DNA of 64,000 bases from Cupriavidus taiwanensis (GCF_900250115.1 NZ_LT984804.1:2185301-2249300), one strand, 5' to 3'. Numbered from the stretch's first letter, positions 46,801-57,000 are shown. Made by a program: numbers and translations. Notes: generated by a model from the letters alone, not told the origin.

Positions 46801-46815
46801 GTCTTTCTGGCTCAT
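43804..46815 (-). CDS. soxA: sarcosine oxidase alpha subunit
   Basis: A 1003-residue SoxA. It has an N-terminal ferredoxin-like domain (TFTFNGRTYQGYQGDTLASA), a nucleotide-binding fold with VLVVGGGPAGLTAAH near 171-185, a second dinucleotide domain (VILATGAHERPIVFGNNDLP) and a C-terminal GcvT-like folate domain (about 600-1003; KPWYFPKRGE type, here RPWYFPKRGE). It binds NAD+ and THF and converts the methylene unit to 5,10-methylene-THF. It overlaps soxD by 4 bp. Confidence 0.95.
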   Translation of the reverse strand: MSQKDRLGTGGRIQRGEPLTFTFNGRTYQGYQGDTLASALLANGVRFVARSFKYHRPRGIVTADVAEPNAVVQLERGAYTVPNARATEIELYQGLVATSVNAEPDLERDRMAVNQKFARFMPAGFYYKTFMWPRKMWPTYEEKIREAAGLGKAPTELDADRYDKCYAHCDVLVVGGGPAGLTAAHAAAVGGARVILVDDQRELGGSLLSGRTEINGKPALQWVGEIEGKLRKLPDVTILSRSNAFGYQDHNLVTVTQRLTDHLPVSKRRGTRELLWKIRAKRVILATGAHERPIVFGNNDLPGVMMASAVSAYIHRYGVLPGRDAVVFTNNDRGYQAALDLKASGAKVTVVDPRASTGGALPALAKRQGVTVMHGAVVMAASGKRHVTSVNVTSYANGQTGSKVSKIPCDLVAMSGGLSPVLHLFAQSGGKAQWSDEKTCFVPGKSLQAEASVGAAAGEFNLALALPLALEAGIDAAKAAGFRPEKAPAVPKVTSVAEGALLPLWLVGSRAAAARGPKQFVDFQNDVAASDILLAAREGFESVEHVKRYTAMGFGTDQGKLGNINGMAILAQALGKSIPETGTTTFRPNYTPVTFGTFAGREVGDFLDPIRKTCIHEWHVEHGALFEDVGNWKRPWYFPKRGETLHAAVKRECLAVRNSVGILDASTLGKIDIQGPDAVTLLNWMYTNPWNKLEVGKCRYGLMLDENGMVFDDGVTVRLGEQHFMMTTTTGGAARVLTWLERWLQTEWPHMKVRLSSVTDHWATFALVGPNSRKVLRKVCDDIDFANDAFPFMSYRNGTVAGAKARVMRISFSGELAYEVNVPANAGRAVWEALMAAGAEFDITPYGTETMHVLRAEKGYIIVGQDTDGSVTPYDLGMGGVVAKSKDFLGKRSLTRSDTAKEGRKQFVGLLTDDAEFVLPEGAQILAPGTRVSTSEPTPMIGHVTSSYYSPILKRSIALAVVKGGLGKMGESVAIPLADGRRVMAKISSPVFYDTEGVRQNVE

Positions 46816-47108
46816 TTCTTGCCCCCTCCTTGCGGTGCATTGGCGCCGGGCTGGACGAAGGTCTCGTAGCCCTTGATGTCATAAGAGACCGTATCGCGCT
46901 CGACCTTGAACCACCGGCGGCAGCCCTGGGCGTGGATCCATTGCTCGCGATGCGTGCCGCGGGTATTGGTGCGCATGAACAGGTAGTCTCCCCATTCGCG
47001 GTCGGACAGCTTGTCGGTTTCGAGCGGGCGCGCGATGTCAGCCTCGCCGCCACATGAGAATTCGGATTCGGCGCGCGGCCCGCACCACGGACATTCGATC
47101 AGCAGCAT
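46812..47108 (-). CDS. soxD: sarcosine oxidase delta subunit
   Basis: A 98-residue SoxD with the zinc site CPWCGPR near the N-terminus and HAQGCRRWFKVERDTVSYDI downstream, as in the crystal-structure family. It holds the alpha and beta subunits together and has no catalytic role. The C-terminal tail (PQGGGKK) is disordered-looking. It follows soxB by 19 bp. Confidence 0.95.
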   Translation of the reverse strand: MLLIECPWCGPRAESEFSCGGEADIARPLETDKLSDREWGDYLFMRTNTRGTHREQWIHAQGCRRWFKVERDTVSYDIKGYETFVQPGANAPQGGGKK

Positions 47109-47127
47109 TTCTTTCTCCTCGTGGCGT

Positions 47128-48372
47128 TCAGTGCGCGACGGCGGCAGCGCCGTGCTCGTCGATCAGGTGGCCGGTATAGAAGCGATCCAGCGCGAACGGC
47201 GCGTTCAGCGCATGCGGCTCGTCGCGCGCGATCGTGTGCGCGAATACCCAGCCCGAGCCCGGCGTCGCCTTGAAGCCGCCCGTGCCCCAGCCGCAGTTGA
47301 AATAGAGCCCCTTCACGTCGGTCTTGCTGATGATCGGGCAGGCATCCGGCGACACGTCGACGATGCCGCCCCACTGGCGGTTCATCCGCACACGCGAGAA
47401 CACCGGGAACATTTCGACGATGGCTTGCAAGGTCCCCTCGATGATGTGGAAGCTGCCACGCTGGCCGAAGCCGGTGTACTGGTCGATGCCCGCGCCGATC
47501 ACCAGGTCTCCCTTGTCGGACTGGCTGATGTACGCGTGCACCGCATTCGACATGATCACCGAGTTGACAACCGGCTTGATCGGCTCCGACACCAGGGCCT
47601 GCAAGGGATGGCTCTCGATCGGCAGACGCACGCCAGCCATGTCGGCGAGCGTTGTCGTATTGCCGGCCGCGACCACGGCGACCTTCTTCGCCTTGATGAA
47701 ACCCTTCACCGTCTCGACGCCGACGACCGCGCCGCGGTCGCGACGGATACCCGTCACCTGGCAATTCTGGATAATGTCGACGCCCGCGCGGTCGGCGCCC
47801 CGCGCGAAGCCCCACGCGACCGCGTCGTGCCGGGCCACGCCGGCACGGCGCTGGATCGACGCGCCAAGCACGGGATAGCGGCTGTTCAGGTTGATCGTCG
47901 GCTCGATCTCCTTGATCTGCTGCGGCGTCAGGAACTCCGCGTCGACGCCGTTCAGGCGGTTGGCGTTCACCCTGCGCTCGGTATCGCGCACGTCCTGCAG
48001 CGTGTGTGCCAGGTTCATCACGCCGCGCTGGCTGAACATCACGTTGTAGTTCAGGTCCTGCGACAAGCCCTCCCACAGCTTCATCGCCTTTTCGTAGAGC
48101 GCCGCGGACTCGTCCCACAGATAGTTCGAGCGAACGATCGTCGTGTTGCGCGCCGTGTTGCCACCGCCGATCCAGCCCTTCTCGAGCACCGCCACGTTCG
48201 TGATCCCGTGTTCCTTGGCGAGGTAGTATGCGGTCGCGAGACCGTGTCCGCCACCGCCGACGATCACCACGTCATACTCGCGCTTGGGCTCCGGGCTCTT
48301 CCATTGCCTTTCCCAGTTTTCGTGATAGGACAGGCCGTTGCGGAACAGACTGAATATCGAATAGCGGCTCAT
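47128..48372 (-). CDS. soxB: sarcosine oxidase beta subunit
   Basis: A 414-residue SoxB with the FAD dinucleotide fold [20 protein letters not shown] (about 32-51) and [10 protein letters not shown] near 180-189, whose histidine matches the covalent FMN attachment site of heterotetrameric sarcosine oxidases. It oxidises sarcosine to glycine, producing H2O2 and passing the one-carbon unit to THF on SoxA. GAGG before 48372 supports this start (the frame opens at 48393). The gap to sdaB is 14 bp. Confidence 0.95.
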   Translation of the reverse strand: MSRYSIFSLFRNGLSYHENWERQWKSPEPKREYDVVIVGGGGHGLATAYYLAKEHGITNVAVLEKGWIGGGNTARNTTIVRSNYLWDESAALYEKAMKLWEGLSQDLNYNVMFSQRGVMNLAHTLQDVRDTERRVNANRLNGVDAEFLTPQQIKEIEPTINLNSRYPVLGASIQRRAGVARHDAVAWGFARGADRAGVDIIQNCQVTGIRRDRGAVVGVETVKGFIKAKKVAVVAAGNTTTLADMAGVRLPIESHPLQALVSEPIKPVVNSVIMSNAVHAYISQSDKGDLVIGAGIDQYTGFGQRGSFHIIEGTLQAIVEMFPVFSRVRMNRQWGGIVDVSPDACPIISKTDVKGLYFNCGWGTGGFKATPGSGWVFAHTIARDEPHALNAPFALDRFYTGHLIDEHGAAAVAH

Positions 48373-48386
48373 TTCATGGACCCTCG

Positions 48387-49775
48387 TTAGCATTCAATGA
48401 CGTTCACGGCCAGGCCGCCGCGCGACGTCTCCTTGTACTTCGTCTTCATGTCGGCGCCGGTCTCGCGCATGGTCTTGATCACCGAGTCGAGCGACACGTA
48501 GTGCTGGCCGTCGCCCTTCAACGCCATGCGGGATGCGTTGAGCGCCTTGATCGCGCCCATCGCATTGCGCTCGATACACGGAATCTGCACCAGCCCGCCG
48601 ACCGGGTCGCAAGTCATTCCAAGGTTGTGCTCCATGCCGATTTCGGCGGCATTCTCGACCTGATCCGGCGTACCGCCCATCACGGCGGCCAGCGCGGCCG
48701 CGGCCATCGAGCACGCGACGCCCACCTCTCCCTGGCAACCGACCTCGGCACCCGAGATGGATGCCGTCTCCTTGTAGATCATCCCGATCGCTGCTGCCGT
48801 CAGCAGGAACTCGACGATGCCGTCGTCATTCGAACCTGGCACGAACTTCACGTAGTAGTGGAGCACCGCCGGGATCACGCCAGCCGCGCCGTTCGTGGGC
48901 GCGGTGACGACGCGGCCGCCCGCCGCGTTCTCCTCGTTGACGGCCATCGCATACAGGTTGACCCAGTCAAGCATCGACAGCGGATCACGCAGCGACTCCT
49001 CGGATCGTGTGCGCAGGCGGTGGTTGAGCTCGGCCGCGCGGCGCTTCACGCGCATCGGGCCGGGCAGCTCGCCCTCGACCTTGCAGCCACGCTCGACGCA
49101 GGCAGCCATCGTTTGCCAGATCGCCAGCAGCCCGGCGCGCACGTCTTCGGCCGGGCGCAGCGCGCATTCATTGCGAAAGATCAGCTCCGCAATCGACAGC
49201 CTGCTATCGCTGCACGCCTGCATCAGGTCGGCACCAGTGCGGAACGGATACGGCACCTCGGCCGCCGCGCGCACGCCGTTGACGCGATCGCCGTCGCGAT
49301 TGACCACGAAGCCGCCGCCGATCGAGTAGTACTCCTTTTCGACGAGCAGCTGTCCCTGCTCGTCGAACGCCTGGAAACGCATGCCATTCGGGTGCACGAC
49401 GTTGCCCGTGCCGCTCATCAGGCGGCGAAAGAAGCCGATGTGCTCCTTTTCGTCGAACGCAACCTCATGCTTGCCGAGCAGCAACAGCCGTTTATCCTTG
49501 CGGATCTGCGCGAGGCGGGGCTCAATCACGTCCGGATCGACCCGATCGGGCAGGCTGCCCTCGAGGCCGAGCAGCACCGCCTTGTCCGTGCCATGGCCCT
49601 TGCCGGTCGCACCGAGCGAACCGTACAATTCGGCCCGCACACGGCGCACGAAGCCGAGCAGATTCGCATCCTCAAGGTGCGAGACGAATCGGCATGCGGC
49701 GATCATCGGGCCGACCGTATGCGAACTTGATGGACCGATGCCGATCTTGAACAGGTCGAAAACGCTGACATTCAT
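48387..49775 (-). CDS. sdaB: L-serine ammonia-lyase, iron-sulfur dependent
   Basis: A 462-residue single-chain serine dehydratase. The N-terminal motif [16 protein letters not shown] binds substrate. The catalytic domain carries cluster cysteines in [10 protein letters not shown] and in [14 protein letters not shown]. It deaminates serine to pyruvate, the last step from betaine. It heads the sdaB-soxBDAG-folB operon, as sdaB lies beside sox genes in Pseudomonas. The window also holds a decayed paralogue at 57914-58705. Confidence 0.94.
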   Translation of the reverse strand: MNVSVFDLFKIGIGPSSSHTVGPMIAACRFVSHLEDANLLGFVRRVRAELYGSLGATGKGHGTDKAVLLGLEGSLPDRVDPDVIEPRLAQIRKDKRLLLLGKHEVAFDEKEHIGFFRRLMSGTGNVVHPNGMRFQAFDEQGQLLVEKEYYSIGGGFVVNRDGDRVNGVRAAAEVPYPFRTGADLMQACSDSRLSIAELIFRNECALRPAEDVRAGLLAIWQTMAACVERGCKVEGELPGPMRVKRRAAELNHRLRTRSEESLRDPLSMLDWVNLYAMAVNEENAAGGRVVTAPTNGAAGVIPAVLHYYVKFVPGSNDDGIVEFLLTAAAIGMIYKETASISGAEVGCQGEVGVACSMAAAALAAVMGGTPDQVENAAEIGMEHNLGMTCDPVGGLVQIPCIERNAMGAIKALNASRMALKGDGQHYVSLDSVIKTMRETGADMKTKYKETSRGGLAVNVIEC

Positions 49776-49929
49776 CTGGCTGCCTCTTTGCTCTTGCCTG
49801 GTAGGTGTCGTTGGACGTCAGTACATCAAAGCGTGGAATTTGCCGATAGAACAAAAGCGGCATCGACGTGGGACGACGCCGCCAGGCGCGGGGCCGAACC
49901 GGCCGGAAATTCGCTTTGGCGATGATTTG

Positions 49930-49956
49930 CGTCGGAAAAGTGCAAGTCCGCGGCAG
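49930..49956 (+). promoter_or_regulatory. possible operator half-site in the sdaB/regulator intergenic region
   Basis: CGTCGGAAAAGTGCAAG matches the first half of the fdhA operator (TGTCGGCACCGTGCAAG), in plus orientation, but the second half-site (CGGCAG, 21 bp on) is degraded. It is 155 bp upstream of sdaB. The rest of the 328-bp gap shows nothing clear. Confidence 0.3.
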
Positions 49957-50103
49957 GCGGATCGGCGACGCTGGCGGTGACGGAGCCGCGTCGAGCGGAC
50001 AGGCGGTGAGCGCTGCATGGATGCCGTACGCATCACCGGCGCCCGCCACCCGAGCCCCACCGCCCCGCCGCCAGATCCGCCCGCTTTGCCCGAGCCTGTC
50101 AAG

Positions 50104-51201
50104 ATGGATGCCGCCATGACACCCGACGTTCCCATTTCCCCGGTCGCCGAGCCGACGCCACGGCGCGTGCGCTTCGGCATCGTGCTGCTGCCGAACTTCA
50201 CGCTGACCGCGTTCTCGGGTTTCGTCGACATGCTGCGGCTGTCGGCCGACGATGGCGACTACAGCAAGCCGGTGCGGTGCGTCTGGAGCGTGATCGGGAA
50301 CACACTCGCGCCAGTGCGCGCGAGTTGCGGGATCCAGGTCGCGCCATGGGAAACGTTCGACGAGGCAGAGCCGTTCGACTATGTGGTCGTGGTCGGCGGG
50401 CTACTGCACTCGGGGCCGCAGGCCGGACCTGAGACGCTGGACTTCATCCGCCGCGCAGCGGCCGGCGGCGCCACGATCGTCGGCATCTGCACCGGCGTAT
50501 TCGCATTGATGCGCGCGGGTGTGCTGCAGGGGCACCGCGCCTGCGTCAGCTGGTTCCATTACTGGGATTTTATGGAGCGATTCCCGTCGGTGGATCCGAA
50601 CCTGCTGATTGCCGACCGGCTGTTCGTGATCGACCGCCGACGCATCACCTGCTCAGGCGGGCGCGCGTCGATCGATGTCGCAGCCGCCATTCTGCTGCGC
50701 CACTTCGATCACGCCACCGTACAAAAGGCGTTGCGAATCCTGCTGGTCGGCGAGATGCAGAAGGGTAATGCACCACAGCCGCATCCACCCGGCCTCGAGC
50801 CCGCGACGCACCCGAAGGTCAAGCGCGCGATCCTGCTGATGGAGCAGCACGTCGGCCGGGCGCTCCCGCTTGAGGCGCTTGCCTGCAAGCTCGACCTGTC
50901 GCCGCGACAGCTCGAGCGCCTGTTCAAGGCGGAGACGGGCAAGAGCCCACAGGCATTCGCCAAGCATGTGCGGCTAAGGACCGCTGCGTGGTTGCTGACC
51001 AGCTCGGACCGCACGGTCGCCGACATCGCCCTGAGCTGCGGCTTTGCCGATGCATCGCACCTCGGCCGTGAATTTCGCAAACAGTTTGGCGTGCCGCCTG
51101 CAACCTACCGCGACAAGGGCCTGGATTCCGCCGAGTCGATGCTGCCCGACGGCGATGCCGGCGAGGTCCCGGCGCTCACTGAAAGCGAAAGCGAGTGTTG
51201 A
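50104..51201 (+). CDS. GlxA-family regulator divergent from the sdaB-sox operon
   Basis: A roughly 365-residue regulator with a DJ-1/PfpI-like sensor (FGIVLLPNFTLTAFSGFVDM, VGICTGVFALMRAG) and an AraC domain (LACKLDLSPRQLERLFKAET, then IALSCGFADASHLGREFRKQ). The ATG at 50104 or 50116 is preferred over 50017 because the earlier 29 residues are proline-rich and unconserved-looking; no clear ribosome site helps. Its position facing sdaB-sox suggests control of sarcosine and serine catabolism, as SouR does in Pseudomonas; identity not proven. Confidence 0.8.
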   Translation: MDAAMTPDVPISPVAEPTPRRVRFGIVLLPNFTLTAFSGFVDMLRLSADDGDYSKPVRCVWSVIGNTLAPVRASCGIQVAPWETFDEAEPFDYVVVVGGLLHSGPQAGPETLDFIRRAAAGGATIVGICTGVFALMRAGVLQGHRACVSWFHYWDFMERFPSVDPNLLIADRLFVIDRRRITCSGGRASIDVAAAILLRHFDHATVQKALRILLVGEMQKGNAPQPHPPGLEPATHPKVKRAILLMEQHVGRALPLEALACKLDLSPRQLERLFKAETGKSPQAFAKHVRLRTAAWLLTSSDRTVADIALSCGFADASHLGREFRKQFGVPPATYRDKGLDSAESMLPDGDAGEVPALTESESEC

Positions 51202-51371
51202 ATGTCAGGGATGATGCAACGGCGTTCTCGGGATTCCGGTACGCCTGATCGCGATAGCGGGCGTCGGCCAACTTACGTCTGTCTTCGGACAAATGCACGC
51301 CCACTGGATCATCACGATCGCCGGTCCCCCTATAGTTTGGCGCCAAGAGCTTATTTCGATAGAAGAGATCA

Positions 51372-52478
51372 ATGAAAACACGCGCAGCAGTTGCCTGGGG
51401 TGCGGGAAAGCCGCTGACCATCGAAGGCGTGGACCTGGAAGGCCCGCGCGCCGGCGAAGTGCTGGTGGAAATCAAGGCCACCGGCATCTGCCATACCGAC
51501 TACTACACGCTGTCCGGCGCCGATCCGGAAGGCATCTTTCCGGCGATCCTGGGCCACGAGGGCGCGGGCATCGTCACCGATGTCGGCCCCGGCGTGACTT
51601 CGCTCAAGCCCGGCGACCACGTGATCCCCCTCTACACGCCGGAATGCCGCCAGTGCAAGTTCTGCCTGTCGCGCAAGACCAACCTGTGCCAGGCCATCCG
51701 CGCCACGCAAGGCAAGGGCCTGATGCCGGACGGCACCTCGCGCTTCTCGATCGACGGCAAGCCGATCTTCCACTACATGGGCACCTCGACCTTTGCCAAC
51801 CACATCGTGGTGCCGGAGATCGCGCTGGCGAAGATCCGCCCGGATGCGCCGTTCGACAAGGTCTGCTACATCGGCTGCGGCGTGACCACCGGCGTGGGCG
51901 CGGTGCTGTTCACCGCCAAGGTGGAAGCCGGCGCCAACGTGGTGGTGTTCGGCCTGGGCGGCATCGGCCTGAACGTGATCCAGGCGGCGAAGATGGTGGG
52001 CGCCGACAAGATCATCGGCGTGGACCTGAACCCGGGGCGCGAAGCCATGGCGCGCAAGTTCGGCATGACGCATTTCATCAACCCGAAGGACGTGGAGAAC
52101 GTGGTCGACCACATCATCCAGCTGACCGACGGCGGCGCGGATTACTCGTTCGAATGCATCGGCAATACGCAGGTCATGCGCCAGGCGCTGGAGTGCTGCC
52201 ACAAGGGCTGGGGCAAGTCGATCATCATCGGCGTGGCCGAGGCCGGCGCGGAAATCTCCACGCGTCCGCTCCAGCTGGTGACCGGGCGGGAATGGAAGGG
52301 CTCGGCCTTCGGCGGCGCGCGCGGGCGCACCGACGTGCCCAGGATCGTCGACTGGTACATGGAAGGCAAGCTCAACATCGACGACCTGATCACCCACACG
52401 CTGCCGCTGGAGCGCATCAACGAGGGCTTCGACCTGATGAAGCGCGGCGAGTCGATCCGCTCGGTGGTGCTGTACTGA
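51372..52478 (+). CDS. frmA: S-(hydroxymethyl)glutathione dehydrogenase / class III alcohol dehydrogenase
   Basis: A 368-residue class III alcohol dehydrogenase: [30 protein letters not shown], structural-zinc cysteines [32 protein letters not shown] and [15 protein letters not shown]. It oxidises the glutathione adduct of formaldehyde, a second detoxification route beside FdhA. The usual partner frmB (S-formylglutathione hydrolase) is not adjacent. Codon choice is markedly C/G-ending and uniform, as in highly expressed genes. Confidence 0.95.
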   Translation: MKTRAAVAWGAGKPLTIEGVDLEGPRAGEVLVEIKATGICHTDYYTLSGADPEGIFPAILGHEGAGIVTDVGPGVTSLKPGDHVIPLYTPECRQCKFCLSRKTNLCQAIRATQGKGLMPDGTSRFSIDGKPIFHYMGTSTFANHIVVPEIALAKIRPDAPFDKVCYIGCGVTTGVGAVLFTAKVEAGANVVVFGLGGIGLNVIQAAKMVGADKIIGVDLNPGREAMARKFGMTHFINPKDVENVVDHIIQLTDGGADYSFECIGNTQVMRQALECCHKGWGKSIIIGVAEAGAEISTRPLQLVTGREWKGSAFGGARGRTDVPRIVDWYMEGKLNIDDLITHTLPLERINEGFDLMKRGESIRSVVLY

Positions 52479-52560
52479 GACGCGCCGCTCCCAGCGCGCA
52501 TCCTTGTCGGGCAGGGACCGGATGACCAGTTCCTGCCGACCCGGCCGCGTTCGTCCCGGT

Positions 52561-53559
52561 TCAAGCTACGCCGGCAACATCCTCGACACCAGTGCTCGCG
52601 AAGCGCTCACGATAAGCGCCTGGGGTCACGTTCAGTCGCCGCTGGAACGCCTGCCTCAGCCTCGCCTCTGAGCCGAAGCCGCTCTCCATGGCGATCCATT
52701 TCAGCGGCTGCTTACCGTCTTCAAGGAGCCGTCGGGCCGAGTCCAACCGGGTCTGCTCCACATATGCCGAAGGCGTGTGCCCGGTTTCTTTCAGGAACAC
52801 CCTGGAGAAATTTCGCTCACTCATCGCAAAGCGCGCCGCGAGGACCCTTACCGAGAGATCCGCCTTCGGTGAGCGATGAATATAGTCTTGTATATCGCGA
52901 ACCTGCGGATGAACCGTCATCTGGCTGAGCAGATGTCCGCTGAACTGCGACTGCCCTCCCGGCCGCTTCAGGTAGACCACGAGATCTCTCGCCACCGACA
53001 ACGCGATATCGCGACCCAGATCCTCCTCCACCATGGCCAGGACCAGATCGAAGACGGCGGTCACGCCGGCAGATGTCCAGACGTGCGCATCACGAATGAA
53101 TATGGCGTCGGCATCCACGAGTATTTCGGGATACCGCTGGCGCATGAGTTCAGCCACACTCCAGTGCGTGGCAGCACGCCGGCCCCTGAGCAGGCCGGCC
53201 TCAGCAAGAAAAAAGCTTCCTGAGCAAAGTCCCACCATGGTTTTTATCCTGGGGGCACACTCGCGGCACCAGTCCACGATATCGCCACTCACCGCCAGGA
53301 CATTCAGAATGTCCCGGGCCCCGACAATCACCACCACGTCTGCGGGCACCAGCTCATTGAGCGCCTTGGTGGCATCAAGCGAAACCAGCGTGTCGGACCG
53401 GATGACTCCGGCACACGGCCCAACAATACGAAGCTGGTATTTCGGCGCACAGCCAAGCTGCTGCAAGCGGGTGTTGGCATAGTCGAAGACATTGATGGCG
53501 CCAACCGCTTCTATGGCCTTGAATCCGGGATAGATGACGATGTCTACAGTAGCTCTCAT
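52561..53559 (-). CDS. GlxA-family regulator convergent with frmA
   Basis: A 332-residue regulator. The DJ-1/PfpI-like domain reads VDIVIYPGFKAIEAVGAINV and VGLCSGSFFLAEAGLL, with AATHWS after it; the AraC domain reads ARFAMSERNFSRVFLKETGH and IAMESGFGSEARLRQAFQRR. It differs from the other three GlxA paralogues in the window, keeping the C-S-G-S pocket cysteine. The frame is open to 53733, but MRATVDIVIYPG at 53559 is the natural start. The target is unknown; frmA is convergent, so control of it is uncertain. Confidence 0.82.
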   Translation of the reverse strand: MRATVDIVIYPGFKAIEAVGAINVFDYANTRLQQLGCAPKYQLRIVGPCAGVIRSDTLVSLDATKALNELVPADVVVIVGARDILNVLAVSGDIVDWCRECAPRIKTMVGLCSGSFFLAEAGLLRGRRAATHWSVAELMRQRYPEILVDADAIFIRDAHVWTSAGVTAVFDLVLAMVEEDLGRDIALSVARDLVVYLKRPGGQSQFSGHLLSQMTVHPQVRDIQDYIHRSPKADLSVRVLAARFAMSERNFSRVFLKETGHTPSAYVEQTRLDSARRLLEDGKQPLKWIAMESGFGSEARLRQAFQRRLNVTPGAYRERFASTGVEDVAGVA

Positions 53560-53838
53560 TCCGCACCACGTCGAGGCATGGCGCTGTCGGGGCTCGACCG
53601 CGCACGTCGAACGCCGCATTGTATCCAACCCTCCTGCCAGTCCCAAGCCACGCGTTGCATTACGCACCCGCCCCGACACATGGGTGGTGGGAGAACACGG
53701 GGCATCACTTCGATCCGGCGTGTGCCGGGCCAACCAGGGGCCACGCGCAAGCGCGCCGCTTCCCGTTCGACGGGCCCTGCCCGTCTTGATAAGATCTGAT
53801 GGTTGACTTCGCTGGCCCCATCAAGGGGGACAAGCTCC

Positions 53839-54009
53839 ATGCGCTGCCCAAGGTGCGGGTTCGAGAATCCGGCAGGCGCCAAATTCTGTGAGGCATGCGG
53901 CGCCAGGCAGGTGCGCGTCTGCCCGGCCTGCGGGCAAGAGGCCGCGGCCAGCGCCAAGTTTTGCAGCGAATGCGGCGCGCCGCTGGGCGCCCCCGTAAGC
54001 GCCCCGTAA
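53839..54009 (+). CDS. zinc-ribbon ORF, probably the N-terminal part of the downstream cyclase protein
   Basis: A 56-codon ORF with two CX2C...CX2C zinc ribbons: CPRCGFENPAGAKFCEACG and CPACGQEAAASAKFCSECG. GGGGGA precedes the ATG. In related cyclase/ATPase proteins this double ribbon is fused to the cyclase through a Pro/Ala linker. Here the linker is a 12-bp tandem repeat in which one unit lacks a C, so the frame ends at TAA 54007-54009, 70 bp before the cyclase ATG. It may be separately translated, or the gene may be frameshifted. Confidence 0.65.
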   Translation: MRCPRCGFENPAGAKFCEACGARQVRVCPACGQEAAASAKFCSECGAPLGAPVSAP

Positions 54010-54045
54010 GCGCCCCCGTAAGCGCCCCCGTAAGCGCCCCCGTCA
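53987..54045 (+). repeat. 12-bp tandem repeat with frame-breaking short unit
   Basis: Five units of GCGCCCCCGTAA (the last ends GTCA). Unit 2 (53999-54009) has four Cs instead of five and is 11 bp. In frame the units encode APVS; in the frame of the cyclase they encode KRPR. Loss of one more C, or gain of two, in unit 2 would join the zinc-ribbon frame to the cyclase frame. Confidence 0.85.
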
Positions 54046-54079
54046 GCGCCCCTCTGCCTCAAGCGCGGCCGTCCGTGTC

Positions 54080-57000
54080 ATGGCAGCTGCTTCCAGCCCC
54101 CCCATCGACTACACCCCACCCTATCTGGCCGAGCGTATCTTGGCGGCCCAGGCAGAGATGGAAGCCCGACACCCGACGGATGGCGAGCGCAAGCTGGTCA
54201 CCGCGCTGTTCGCGGACATGGCCGGCTCGACCGCGCTGATCCATGATCTCGCTCCCGAGGACGCACGCAGCCTGATCGATCCCGTGCTGGCCCTGATGAT
54301 GGAGGCCGTGCACCACTACGAAGGCTATGTCGCCAAGTCGATGGGCGATGGCATCCTGGCGCTGTTCGGCGCGCCGATCGCGAACGAAGACCATCCCCAG
54401 CGGGCCTTGCTGGCAGCGCTGCGCATGCAGGAGGCCATGCGCCATTACGCCGACGGCGTGCGTCTCGCCCAGGGCATCGCGCTGCAGATCCGCGTCGGCA
54501 TCAACTCCGGCGAAGTGGTGGTGCGCACGATTCGCATCAAGGATTTGCACACCGACTACGATCCGGTGGGTAACTCGATCCATATTGCTTCGCGCATGGA
54601 AAGCATCGCCGTGCCCGGCACGATTGTGGCAAGCGAACACACCCGCAACCTGACCGAAGGCTATTTCGCGTTCAAGTCCCTCGGTGCAACGCCGATCAAG
54701 GGCGTGCAGGAGCCGCTCGAGGTCTTTGAAGTCCTCGGACCCGGCCCGCTGCGCACCCGGCTGCAGGTATCGGCCAGCCGCGGGCTGGCGCGTTTTGTCG
54801 GCCGCGCCCGCGAGCTGGAACAATTGCGCGAAGCGCGTGCACGGGCACGGGCCGGACATGGGCAGATTGTCGGCGTGGTCGGCGAGCCAGGGGTTGGCAA
54901 GTCGCGGCTTTGCCACGAGTTCAAGCTGCTTGCGCCGCGCGATTGCCTGGTGCTCGAAACCTTCTCGGTTTCGCATGGCAAGGCCTACCCCTATCTGCCA
55001 CTGATCGAGCTGCTGCGGAACTACTGCCAGATCACCGCGCAAGACGATGAGCGCCGGCGGCGCGAGAAGCTCACTGGCAAGCTACTGACACTTGACCGCG
55101 CGCTGGAACACAGCCTGCCCTATCTTTGCCACCTGCTGGGAGTCGTCGAACCAGGCTCGGCGCTGGCACAGATGGACAACCAGATCCGCCAGCAGCGGAC
55201 CTTCGAGGCAATCAAGCGGCTGCTCGTGCGCGAAAGCCTGACCCAGCCACTGGAGCTGATCATCGAAGACCTGCAGTGGCTCGACAGCGAAACCGAGGCC
55301 TTCCTCGGCTTTCTCGGCGAGGGCGTGCCCAGCGCACGCATTCTGCTGCTGGTCAATTTCCGGCCGGAATACCGGCACGACTGGAGCCGCAAGAGCTATT
55401 ACACCCAACTGCGCCTGGATCCGCTTGGCGAAGCCGAAGCCCGGGACCTGGTGCATGCGCTGCTGGGCGATGCCACCGGACTGGCCCGGCTCGAGCAACT
55501 GATCCTGGAGCAGACCGAAGGCAACCCCTTCTTTATCGAGGAGGTGGTGCAGGATCTCGTCGAGGGACAGGTGCTGCGCGGCGAGCGCGGGCAATACCGT
55601 CTCGAGCAGATCCCGGGCAAGCTGCACATCCCTGCCACTGTGCAGGGAGTGCTCGCCGCCCGTATCGACCGCCTGCAGCCAGCCGAGAAAGCGCTGCTGC
55701 AGACCTTGGCCGTGATTGGCAAGACATTTCCGTGGAGCCTGCTTGCAAGCGTCGTCGCGCAGCCCGAGGACAAGACGAAGAGACTGCTGGCCCGGCTGCA
55801 GGCCGGGGAATTCATCTACGAGCAGCCAGCCTTCCCGGAGGTGGAGTACAGCTTCAAGCATGCGCTGACCCAGGAGGTAACCTACGGCTCCTTGCTGAGC
55901 GATCGGCGCCGTGCCTTGCATGAGCGCACCGCCCAGGCAATCGAGACGCTGTTCGGCGCCCAGCTCGAGGAGCACTGCAGCGAGCTGGCGTACCACTTCA
56001 GCCGCAGCGGCAATACGGCAAAGGCGGTGGAGTACCTGCACCGCGCCGGACGCCAGGCCGTGCAACGCTCGGCCGACGCCGAGGCCGTCGCCCACCTCAC
56101 CATGGCACTCGGCCTGCTCGCCACGCTCCCTGACTGCCCCGAGCGCGCACAGCAGGAACTCGCGCTTCAGATCACCCTCGGCCCGGCCTGGATGGCCAAG
56201 GGAGGCTTCGCCGCCCCGGAAGTCGGAGCGACCTACGCGCGCGCGCTGGCACTATGTCAGCAGCTCGAAGACACGACCCAGCTGTTTACTGCCCTGATGG
56301 GACTGCGCACGTTCTACACAGTCCGTGCGGAACTCCGGACCGCTCGCGAACTGGCGGGGCAGCTGCTTGACCTGGCCGAGCGGGCGCAGGATCCTGCGTT
56401 GCTGGTCCAGGCACGTCGGGCGTTGGGCGCCAATCTGTTCTATCTTGGCGAACTGGTGCCGGCTCGTGTGCGACTGGAGCAGGCCATGGCACTCTATGAC
56501 CCCCGGCAGCACCGCTCGCATGCCTACGTCTATGGCCTGGAACCGGGTGTGCAAGGGCTGGCCCTGATTGCCATGGACCTGTGGATGCTTGGCTACCCGG
56601 CCCAAGCCTGCACGCGTAGCCAGGAGGCGCTTACCCTGGCCCGGAGCCCGTCCCATCCCTCGGACACAGCCGATGCGCTGATAGCCGCTGCGCAGGTCCG
56701 TCTGTCCTGTGGCGAAGTGCAGCTGGCCCACGAGCTCGCGCAGGCACTGGTCGCCCTCGCCACCGATTATGGCTTGCCATACGGCCTGGCTTGCGGAACC
56801 ATCCTGTCGGGCTGCGCCGTGGCGGCAAGCGGGCAAGTCGCAGATGGAATCGGGCTCATTCAAAAAGGCCTGCGCGCTTACCGCGAAACCGGGGCCGAGC
56901 TCCTGCGAACCCATTTCCTGGCGCTCCTGGCCGAAACCTGTGCCAGAGCCGGACAAGTTGAAGCAGGGCTTGCGGCGGTGGCCGAGGCGCTGGCTGCCGT

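Noticed and set aside
44878..46869. 663-codon plus-strand frame opposite soxA
   Set aside because: Shadow of soxA in a high-GC gene.
52506..52541. Terminator between frmA and the GlxA gene
   Set aside because: Only an imperfect, long-looped inverted repeat (TGTCGGGCAGG/CCTGCCGACC); too weak to list as a feature.
19922..53559. betA/betB/betC-type choline oxidation genes in the island
   Set aside because: None found; the pathway here begins at betaine.
53987..54045. Tandem repeat as a possible CRISPR array
   Set aside because: Units are 12 bp, contiguous and without spacers; it is a simple tandem repeat.
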